Both the position numbers and the translations under genes were made by a program. Below the pieces are notes generated by a model, which was not told where the DNA came from, did no database searches, and worked only from the letters and a program-made list of their open reading frames with translations. A stretch of DNA of 5,369 bases from CAIZGX01 sp039805165 (GTDB taxonomy: Bacteria > Bacteroidota > Bacteroidia > Flavobacteriales_D > Sanyastnellaceae): positions 1 through 5,369 of the forward strand of contig JBDLUS010000105.1 in NCBI GenBank assembly GCA_039805165.1, read 5' to 3'. Positions 1 to 4,620 of the stretch are shown piece after piece (position 1 is the first letter of the stretch; each line of letters begins with the position of its first letter).

Positions 1-1365
1 TGTTACTTGCGCTCTTCCGTTTAAATGCAGTTGCGACCAATCGAAGGTGCTGTCTGCTTCTTGAAAGGCAATCTTTCCGCGTATGATCGATTGCGCAGAG
101 ACTTGTCCGTCACACACCGCTAGTGAATCCCAACCGAAAAATCCTTTCACGTCGTTTAGATTCGTTTCCGCATTCACCGACAAATTCAATACCGGATCAT
201 TCAAGTCGCGAATGCTTCCGTTGCAGCTCAGCGAGCCCGTTCCCAATACCGATTGGAAGTTCGAAATGGTCACACTATCCGTTCCTTCCTTCAACACATA
301 ATTTGCAGTTAATTGAATCGAATGCAAGTCAACGCCTGAATTAATTTCCACCAATTCGCCGTCTTTTACCGAGAAGTTTGAAGCAATGTTTAGGTTTTCA
401 AACGGACCCGTCATGTCGAAATTGAAATGTACATTCCCCGAAGGCGCGTAGGGTTGAAGCTGCACTTGCATGGCATTCGGCAGCAATTGTATTCCTTCCT
501 TCAGATCTAAATCGGTTTCTGCAATGTGCAAGTCAATGCTCGGATGATCGCCGTAATCCAAGCTGCCCGTGACATTCAGCGGCACCTCTTCCAACAACAG
601 TTCCGCCGTTTGAATTACAAATGTGTTGTTGTCGAGGTTCACTTGCATTTTGGAATCGAGTCCAATGTTCCGCTTGCGAAGCATCTCTGTTTCTCCGGCG
701 TAGAGCACATTCATGTGTGCCGATGTTTCAATGTCTAACAGGAATTGCTTCTCGGTGAACTTACCAGAGGCTTGTAATTTCTTCAACTTAACATCTACAA
801 ACGTTTTTTCTTGTTCGTCTTCGTAGAGGTAAGAGATGTTCTCTCCAACAATATCTTCAAGATGTATTTTGAATTTTTCATTTTGGGTGGAAGCGGTATC
901 GGCCTTCCACACGTCCCAATTCGCCTGCCCTTTGCGGTCAATGCGCATGTTGAACGTGCCGTCCTTCGCTTCAATTTCATCAATGTTGTATTTCCCACTG
1001 AAGAGATCAATGATGTCGAACGACAAGTACAATTCTTTCGCGAAGAGAAGCGTGTCGTGCGCCTTCGAATCTTCTTCCACATAAATGTCTTTGAATCGAA
1101 TCGATACGGAAGGGAAGTTATTCCAGAGGGTGAGATCGGCTTCGCGAATGCTCGACTTCGTTTTTAGATTTCCTTGAACGGTTTGAAGAGCGTAGGTTAC
1201 AATTTCATCTTCGTATACTGTCACTGCTATCACCAATCCGGAAAAGAGCAGCGTTATCAACGCGAATAGGCCAAATAGAATGCGCTTCAGCCACTTTCTG
1301 CGCGCTGAAATTGGTTTTTTTTCCTGAAGAACTGGTCCCCCTTCTATTTCTTTTACTTCTTCCAT
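1..1365 (-). CDS. AsmA-family membrane-anchored protein, N-terminal part (truncated by window edge)
   Basis: The minus-strand frame from ATG at 1365 stays open for 455 codons to the window edge, so the C-terminus is missing. Seen directly: a charged cytoplasmic start (residues 1-28, basic RRKWLKR at 22-28), one hydrophobic segment at about 29-51 (ILFGLFALITLLFSGLVIAV), then a long soluble region rich in alternating beta-strand patterns with the piece LWNNFPSVSIRFKDI near 80-94. A single N-terminal anchor followed by extended beta-rich repeats, plus an 'F-P-x-V-S-I' segment soon after the anchor, is typical of AsmA-like proteins. These are thought to act in the periplasm in envelope lipid or outer-membrane homeostasis. 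Bacteroidota members are usually 800-1000 residues, so about half is here. It is divergent from the superoxide dismutase gene. Family assignment is fairly firm; the specific role is unknown. Confidence 0.85.
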   Translation of the reverse strand, partial: MEEVKEIEGGPVLQEKKPISARRKWLKRILFGLFALITLLFSGLVIAVTVYEDEIVTYALQTVQGNLKTKSSIREADLTLWNNFPSVSIRFKDIYVEEDSKAHDTLLFAKELYLSFDIIDLFSGKYNIDEIEAKDGTFNMRIDRKGQANWDVWKADTASTQNEKFKIHLEDIVGENISYLYEDEQEKTFVDVKLKKLQASGKFTEKQFLLDIETSAHMNVLYAGETEMLRKRNIGLDSKMQVNLDNNTFVIQTAELLLEEVPLNVTGSLDYGDHPSIDLHIAETDLDLKEGIQLLPNAMQVQLQPYAPSGNVHFNFDMTGPFENLNIASNFSVKDGELVEINSGVDLHSIQLTANYVLKEGTDSVTISNFQSVLGTGSLSCNGSIRDLNDPVLNLSVNAETNLNDVKGFFGWDSLAVCDGQVSAQSIIRGKIAFQEADSTFDWSQLHLNGRAQVT

Positions 1366-1373
1366 TCTTAGTT

Positions 1374-1381
1374 TAAAAGTA
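1374..1381 (-). promoter_or_regulatory. candidate -7 box for the AsmA-family gene
   Basis: On the minus strand TACTTTTA matches 7 of 8 positions of the Bacteroidota -7 consensus TAnnTTTG and lies 8 bases before the ATG. No convincing TTG -33 element lies at the expected distance, so the call is tentative. A start site about 7 bases from the box centre would give a leader of only about 5 bases. Confidence 0.4.
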
Positions 1382-1402
1382 CACGGTGTATGAACTACTT
1401 TT
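1375..1402. repeat. inverted repeat linking the two divergent -7 boxes
   Basis: AAAAGTA (1375-1381) and TACTTTT (1396-1402) are perfect 7-base arms around 14 bases. Each arm lies within a candidate -7 box, one per strand, so the symmetry may simply reflect two facing promoters, or it may be an operator. Confidence 0.5.
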
Positions 1403-1403
1403 G
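1396..1403 (+). promoter_or_regulatory. -7 promoter box for the superoxide dismutase gene
   Basis: TACTTTTG is a perfect match to TAnnTTTG. A TTTA at 1372-1375, spaced 20 bases upstream, could serve as an imperfect -33 element (consensus TTTG). Transcription would start near 1407 and leave a leader of about 55 bases containing the inverted repeat at 1411-1430. The same 8-mer recurs before the DUF2480 gene. Confidence 0.55.
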
Positions 1404-1410
1404 GCAGGGA

Positions 1411-1430
1411 GTTGTGAAGTAACTCACAAC
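1411..1430. repeat. inverted repeat in the predicted leader of the SOD gene
   Basis: GTTGTGA and TCACAAC form perfect 7-base arms around AGTAAC. The repeat lies just downstream of the predicted transcription start for the dismutase and about 45 bases upstream of the AsmA-family ATG on the other strand. It could be a regulator binding site or a hairpin at the 5' end of the dismutase mRNA. A perfect 8-base palindrome, GTTCGAAC, follows at 1436-1443. Confidence 0.5.
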
Positions 1431-1461
1431 GGTTTGTTCGAACGATTTAATAACGCTGACT

Positions 1462-2136
1462 ATGAAAAATTTGTTGCTTGCTGTAGGTTTTCTTTTTTGT
1501 GGAACAATGAGCTTCGCTCAAGATTGGACTGTTCCTGAATTACCTTATGCCTACGAGGCTTTGGAACCCGCTATTGACGCAGAGACTATGCACATTCATC
1601 ACGACAAGCACCATTTGGCTTATGTAACAAATTTGAATACTGCCATGAAGGTTGAAGCGAATCAGAAATACGCTAAGTTGAACATTGAGCAATTGTGCGC
1701 GGCAGTTGAACCAAAAGATATGGCTATTCGCAACAACGGTGGCGGCCATTTCAATCACACTTTTTTCTGGAATTGTTTGTCTGCTCCAAGCACAGCAGGA
1801 GAGCCAAACAAGGAATTGGCAGCCGCTATTCAGCGCGACTTCGGAAGTATGGATAACCTAAAAAAGGTCATGACCGATGAAGGGAAGTCACGTTTCGGCA
1901 GCGGATGGGTGTGGTTGTGTAAAGACGCTAAGGGCGGACTGTTCGTTACTTCAACTGCCAATCAAGACAATCCGTTAATGTCAAAAGTAGTAGACAAACC
2001 AGGCACGCCTATCTTCGGCATAGACGTTTGGGAACACGCGTATTACTTGAAATACCAGAACAAACGCGCAGATTATCTAACGGCTATTTTTTCTGTGGTG
2101 AATTGGAGTTTTGTCAACGAAAGATTCGCGAATTAA
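1462..2136 (+). CDS. sodA: exported Fe/Mn superoxide dismutase, Mn-type fingerprint
   Basis: Converts superoxide to oxygen and hydrogen peroxide. The 224-residue product has a signal peptide (K2, hydrophobic core about 4-14, likely cleavage after SFA at 19), so it should act in the periplasm or outside. The mature part of about 205 residues is the normal family length. All four metal ligands are visible: H46 in HIHHDKHH, H99 in GGHFNHTFFW, D188 and H192 in DVWEHAYY. G95 together with Q168 (TANQDNP) is the pattern of manganese enzymes rather than iron enzymes; cambialistic use cannot be excluded. ATG 1462 is chosen because the signal peptide follows at once; no Shine-Dalgarno is visible. A promoter box lies at 1396-1403. 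The stop overlaps the stop of the convergent antitoxin gene. Confidence 0.96.
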   Translation: MKNLLLAVGFLFCGTMSFAQDWTVPELPYAYEALEPAIDAETMHIHHDKHHLAYVTNLNTAMKVEANQKYAKLNIEQLCAAVEPKDMAIRNNGGGHFNHTFFWNCLSAPSTAGEPNKELAAAIQRDFGSMDNLKKVMTDEGKSRFGSGWVWLCKDAKGGLFVTSTANQDNPLMSKVVDKPGTPIFGIDVWEHAYYLKYQNKRADYLTAIFSVVNWSFVNERFAN

Positions 2137-2447
2137 GATTTCTTTTTCTTCGGAAAAACAATCTCAATTTTTCCTCCCAAGCCGTCTTCCACAATTTTCA
2201 TCAATGTAGAAAGTCGAATGTCGGATCCTTCGTTTTCTATTCTGGAAATATAACTTTTCTTCGTCCCACATTTCGCGGCTAGCTGGTCTTGAGTGAGCTG
2301 CAGTTGCAGTCGTTGCTGTTCAATCAAAGCTCCAATTTTGAATCTTTCGAAACCAGCGTCAAAGGCGGCACGCGTTTCAGTTCCTTTCTTACCGTATTGT
2401 CTGTCAAGGTGATCCTCAAAGGTAGTTATGTTGTTATTTTTTTTCAT
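2133..2447 (-). CDS. higA: XRE-type helix-turn-helix antitoxin (HigA-like)
   Basis: A 104-residue DNA-binding protein, read as the antitoxin of the adjacent toxin: it should neutralise the toxin by binding and repress the shared promoter. A helix-turn-helix of the XRE/Cro class spans about 38-92, with LTQDQLAAKCGTKKSYISRIENE (51-73) covering the two key helices. The charged N-terminal extension (1-37) and short C-terminal tail GGKIEIVFPKKKK are usual for antitoxins encoded after HigB-type toxins. The ATG lies inside the last codons of the toxin gene, a 14-base overlap that suggests translational coupling. No separate promoter is evident. The 3' end overlaps the dismutase stop. The symbol reflects family-level recognition; the exact subfamily is inferred. 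Confidence 0.88.
   Translation of the reverse strand: MKKNNNITTFEDHLDRQYGKKGTETRAAFDAGFERFKIGALIEQQRLQLQLTQDQLAAKCGTKKSYISRIENEGSDIRLSTLMKIVEDGLGGKIEIVFPKKKKS
2143..2158 (+). terminator. weak hairpin just after the SOD stop
   Basis: TTTTTC and GAAAAA form a 6-bp stem around TTCG, giving a C(UUCG)G tetraloop in plus-strand RNA, seven bases past the dismutase stop. The stem is mostly A-U and no U tract follows directly, so it may only protect the 3' end or be chance. It lies inside the C-terminal lysine codons of the antitoxin. Confidence 0.3.
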
Positions 2448-2778
2448 TGAAATAATCGTTCATTATTTTTTGAGCCAATTCAATTTGATTTGATGGTGTT
2501 TTCTGAGTTTTTTTTGTGAAACCATTTCCTAAAACAACCACCTGTTCTCGGTCGAAAAAACAGAAAATTCGAAATATGTTTCCTCCGTGAATAATGCGAA
2601 TTTCATAGAGTCTTTTTATTCCCGTTATTTTCTTGAAATAAACGATTGGAACTATTTCAATAGTTTCTAATAAAGTTAATGTCCAGTCAATTTTATTCTG
2701 AACGTCAATAGTTTGTTCTGAATAATAATCGAGGAAATAATTTTTATAGAATACTGTTTTTCTAATTTTTTCTCCCAT
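2434..2778 (-). CDS. higB: RelE/HigB-superfamily toxin (Gp49-like)
   Basis: A 114-residue protein in the toxin position of a toxin-first pair. The phage Gp49/HigB-like family members cut mRNA on the ribosome. Visible family landmarks are LYEIRI at 57-62, the beta strand FRIFCFFD at 69-76, then VVLGNGFTKKTQKTP at 81-95 and a C-terminal helix with Q98, E100 and A102. Conserved basic and polar residues (R56, R61, R70, K89, K90) are in the expected areas, so the toxin looks intact. ATG 2778 is the only plausible start: an in-frame TAA lies nine bases upstream and no other Met occurs until residue 106. A perfect -7 box ends one base before this ATG. Local GC is low (about 27% at 2641-2700), well below the flanking genes, consistent with horizontal acquisition. 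Confidence 0.87.
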   Translation of the reverse strand: MGEKIRKTVFYKNYFLDYYSEQTIDVQNKIDWTLTLLETIEIVPIVYFKKITGIKRLYEIRIIHGGNIFRIFCFFDREQVVVLGNGFTKKTQKTPSNQIELAQKIMNDYFNEKK

Positions 2779-2779
2779 A

Positions 2780-2809
2780 CAAAGTTAACTAAATAGATAA
2801 CATTACAAA
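2780..2809 (-). promoter_or_regulatory. promoter of the toxin-antitoxin operon
   Basis: On the minus strand TTTG (2806-2809) and TAACTTTG (2780-2787) are perfect -33 and -7 elements separated by 18 bases. The -7 box ends one base before the toxin ATG, so transcription would start at or near the A of that codon and the mRNA would be leaderless. The palindrome AGTTAACT (2783-2790) overlaps the -7 box and could be bound by the antitoxin. Confidence 0.6.
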
Positions 2810-2828
2810 ATTTGTCGAAGCAAATTTT
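2807..2828. repeat. 8-bp-arm inverted repeat beside the TA promoter
   Basis: AAAATTTG and CAAATTTT are perfect 8-base arms around TCGAAG. The left arm overlaps the -33 element of the toxin promoter, so it is a good candidate operator for antitoxin autoregulation. An AT-rich hairpin is the other reading; no upstream minus-strand gene needs a terminator here. Confidence 0.55.
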
Positions 2829-2879
2829 ATTGTGGGAATGAAGAAAGTCTTATGCGTATTTCATATAAGTTATGCCAAT

Positions 2880-2973
2880 TCGGCGAAGCCGATGACACAA
2901 CACGTTGTGATGACCTTCTTCGAAGGATGACACATTTCATGTGATGACCGTTCTGGATGACGCTTCGCGATGG
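2880..2973. repeat. array of six interrupted palindromes with ATGA linkers
   Basis: Six different small inverted repeats lie head to tail, the first five followed by ATGA and the last by ATGG. Centres are mostly TTC or its complement GAA. In order: CGGC-GAA-GCCG (2881-2891), CACAAC-AC-GTTGTG (2896-2909), CCTTC-TTC-GAAGG (2914-2926), CACAT-TTC-ATGTG (2931-2943), CCG-TTC-TGG (2948-2956, needs a G-U pair on the plus strand) and CGC-TTC-GCG (2961-2969). Unit lengths fall from 18 to 17 to 13 bases. Stem sequences differ while linkers are fixed, so this is not a simple tandem duplication. Resemblance to REP-like intergenic palindromes (GTCATC on the minus strand) is possible but unproven. Confidence 0.8.
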
Positions 2974-3003
2974 TTGAGTTTATAGAGAGTTGGATTACTT
3001 TTG
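2974..3003 (+). promoter_or_regulatory. promoter of the DUF2480 gene
   Basis: TTG at 2974-2976 and a perfect TACTTTTG at 2996-3003 are separated by 19 bases, within the usual Bacteroidota spacing. The predicted start near 3007 falls next to the ATG at 3008, giving a leaderless or nearly leaderless mRNA. The -33 element begins right after the palindrome array. Confidence 0.6.
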
Positions 3004-3007
3004 GAAT

Positions 3008-3502
3008 ATGATAGAAAACAAAGTTGCAAATAGTAAACTCATTACGCTAGATATAGCTGAAGAAGTAGAAGCGTTTGCAGGTGCGACAATAGATATTGCT
3101 CCGCAGTTGTGGCAAGGCATAGCGCTGAAGGAAAAGGATTTTCGTGAATTTGTTTCTGCATTAGATACTTCCGTTTTCGAGAATAAAGTTGTAGCCATTT
3201 ACTGTTCGATAGATGCCATTATACCCGTTTGGGCCTACATGCTATTGGCATTGAAACTTGCCGAAGTAAATGCCCAGTGTCATTTTTCATCGCCAGAAAA
3301 TTTAGACACACTCAGAGCACTAGCCTTTATTCAGCAATTGGATCTTTCGAAATTTCAAGATAAAAATGTAGTCGTTAAGGGCTGCACTTCACTTCGCCTA
3401 ACAGAGGAAGTTTACATTCAACTTTCTCAAAAACTGCAGCCTGTCTCTAACCGTATCATGTATGGAGAGCCGTGTTCAACAGTTCCTCTTTTCAAGCGAT
3501 AA
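3008..3502 (+). CDS. DUF2480 family protein
   Basis: A 164-residue soluble protein with no signal peptide or membrane segment. The family is recognised from the C-terminal IMYGEPCSTVPLFKR together with NKVANSKLITLDI near the start, LKEKDFREFV around residues 41-50, AIYCSIDAIIPVWAYMLLALKL around 63-84, and VVVKGCTSLRLTEEVY further on. Members are about 165-170 residues and I know them mainly from Bacteroidota; the function is not known to me. The conserved cysteines and GEPCSTVP are striking but I assign no chemistry. The frame also opens at a TTG at 2990, which would place the first codons on top of the promoter; ATG 3008 fits family length and promoter better. It is flanked on both sides by palindrome arrays. 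Confidence 0.9.
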   Translation: MIENKVANSKLITLDIAEEVEAFAGATIDIAPQLWQGIALKEKDFREFVSALDTSVFENKVVAIYCSIDAIIPVWAYMLLALKLAEVNAQCHFSSPENLDTLRALAFIQQLDLSKFQDKNVVVKGCTSLRLTEEVYIQLSQKLQPVSNRIMYGEPCSTVPLFKR

Positions 3503-3516
3503 CAATCTCAATTTCT

Positions 3517-3565
3517 TGCGAAGCATCTTTCGTAGAATCTTGCTCCGCATCTTTCACTTCGTGAA
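3517..3565. repeat. array of four interrupted palindromes with TCT linkers
   Basis: Units are TGC-GAA-GCA (3517-3525), TTC-GTA-GAA (3529-3537), TGC-TCC-GCA (3541-3549) and TTCAC-TTC-GTGAA (3553-3565), each pair joined by TCT, with starts exactly 12 bases apart. Three-bp stems with 3-base centres are too weak to fold reliably, so the symmetry is a sequence pattern rather than proven structure; the last unit (5 bp) is the best hairpin. The array fills most of the gap between the DUF2480 stop and the neuB promoter box. Read on the minus strand, it gives an open 4-residue-period peptide, but no start codon supports a gene. Confidence 0.65.
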
Positions 3566-3570
3566 TCGTG

Positions 3571-3578
3571 TATATTTG
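3571..3578 (+). promoter_or_regulatory. -7 promoter box for neuB-ispD
   Basis: TATATTTG is a perfect TAnnTTTG match ending four bases before the GTG at 3583. No good TTG lies 17-23 bases upstream; the palindrome array occupies that stretch. The predicted transcription start near 3582 would make the mRNA leaderless and supports GTG 3583 over GTG 3568. Read-through from the DUF2480 promoter is also possible. Confidence 0.45.
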
Positions 3579-3582
3579 TAAT

Positions 3583-4620
3583 GTGACCTACATCATCGGA
3601 GAAATAGGACAAAACCACAACGGTTCGATAGAGTTAGCGAAGGACATCATTGACCTCGCTGCCGCGCCCGTGGTGGAAGATTATTTTCAGCTCTCGCTGA
3701 AGCCTATGAATGCTGTCAAACTCACCAAGCGTGACCTGAACGAAGAACTCAGTCAGTCGCAAATGAATGCGCCCTACAACAGTCCACATTCCTTCGGTGC
3801 CACCTATGGCGAACACCGCGCCTTTCTTGAGCTCAACGACGAACAACACGAGGAACTGTTTCATTATTCAAAATCGAAAGGGTTGGATTTTGTGGAAACG
3901 CTTTGCGCAACCGGATGTCTTTCTTTGTTGAAACGATTCACGCCCGATTACTTGAAGGTTGCCAGTCGCGACCTCACGAACCTCCCTTTATTGGCGGCTT
4001 TGGCGGAAACGAAGATTCCCATTATTCTTTCAACCGGTATGGCCGGAAAGGAAGAACTCGATCACGCGTTAGACACTATTTCGCATTACCATTCGAACAT
4101 CAGCATCCTTCACTGCACCTCGGAATATCCCACACAGCCGAAGAATGTGAACCTCAATACCATTCGTTTTTTACAAAACAATTATCCGCAATACAACATC
4201 GGTTTCAGCGATCATACGCTCGGCATTTTCACTCCGGTTGCTGCTGTTGCCATGGGGGCCACCATCATTGAAAAGCACATCACCACCGATCGTAATTTGA
4301 AAGGAACCGACCAGCGCGGATCCCTCGGTCCTGAAGGCATTCGACGCATGGTGCGCGACATTCGTGAACTCGAATTGTCCATGGGTGAAGTGGAAATGAA
4401 GATTGAAGATTCTGTCGCTTCCGCTCGTTTGAAGTTGGAAAGAAGCATCGCCGCCATTCGTGAAATTCCAGCCGGAAAAATCATTGAAGAGTCAGACTTG
4501 TGTATGCTCTCTCCGGGCGACGGATTCAAATGGGCACAACGAAATTTGGTGGTTGGAAAACGCACCACTGCATCCATTCCCGCGAATGAAATTATTTACC
4601 CCATTCACTTGGAAGACTAA
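3583..4620 (+). CDS. neuB: NeuB-family sialic/nonulosonic acid synthase
   Basis: Condenses phosphoenolpyruvate with an N-acetylated hexosamine (ManNAc for sialic acid, or a trideoxy analogue for legionaminic or pseudaminic acid) in the cytoplasm. The 345-residue product has the family layout: a TIM-barrel with GEIGQNHNG at 6-14, NAVKLTKRD at 43-51, CTSEYPT at 178-184, GFSDHT at 207-212 and EKHIT at 230-234; H211 and H232 match the known metal-binding histidines. A C-terminal SAF (antifreeze-like) domain spans about 284-345. The stretch AAAPVVEDYFQLSLKPMNAVKL (26-47) differs from the usual 'AGADAVKFQ', marking a less common subgroup, so the sugar substrate is open. GTG 3583 is preferred because the conserved YIIGEIG follows directly; GTG 3568 would add five residues overlapping the promoter box. 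The stop abuts the ispD start. Confidence 0.88.
   Translation: MTYIIGEIGQNHNGSIELAKDIIDLAAAPVVEDYFQLSLKPMNAVKLTKRDLNEELSQSQMNAPYNSPHSFGATYGEHRAFLELNDEQHEELFHYSKSKGLDFVETLCATGCLSLLKRFTPDYLKVASRDLTNLPLLAALAETKIPIILSTGMAGKEELDHALDTISHYHSNISILHCTSEYPTQPKNVNLNTIRFLQNNYPQYNIGFSDHTLGIFTPVAAVAMGATIIEKHITTDRNLKGTDQRGSLGPEGIRRMVRDIRELELSMGEVEMKIEDSVASARLKLERSIAAIREIPAGKIIEESDLCMLSPGDGFKWAQRNLVVGKRTTASIPANEIIYPIHLED

Noticed and set aside
795..1167. Open frames on both strands in the 0.8-1.2 kb region
   Set aside because: They lie inside the continuous AsmA-family frame, which has a clear membrane anchor and family features; the others have compositions typical of shadow frames.
2833..2865. Possible hairpin CTTAT...ATAAG between the TA promoter and the array
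   Set aside because: Five-base AT-rich arms around 11 bases in AT-rich DNA are expected by chance.
2880..2973. CRISPR array
   Set aside because: The constant parts are 4-base linkers and the variable parts are self-complementary; repeat and spacer lengths are far too short and no cas genes are present.
2990..3007. TTG start extending the DUF2480 protein by six residues
   Set aside because: The extension overlaps the perfect TACTTTTG promoter box, and ATG 3008 matches the family N-terminus.
3492..3588. Minus-strand open stretch reading EVKDAEQDSTKDASQEIEIVIA across the second array
   Set aside because: It has no ATG, only a GTG inside the array, is about 30 codons at most, and overlaps the end of the DUF2480 gene. 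The period-4 peptide follows from the 12-base DNA repeat.
3711..3864. NeuB N-terminal region as a frameshifted or damaged copy
   Set aside because: The unusual stretch keeps frame, leads into GEHRAFLEL and the remaining motifs, and total length is normal, so it looks like a subgroup feature rather than damage.
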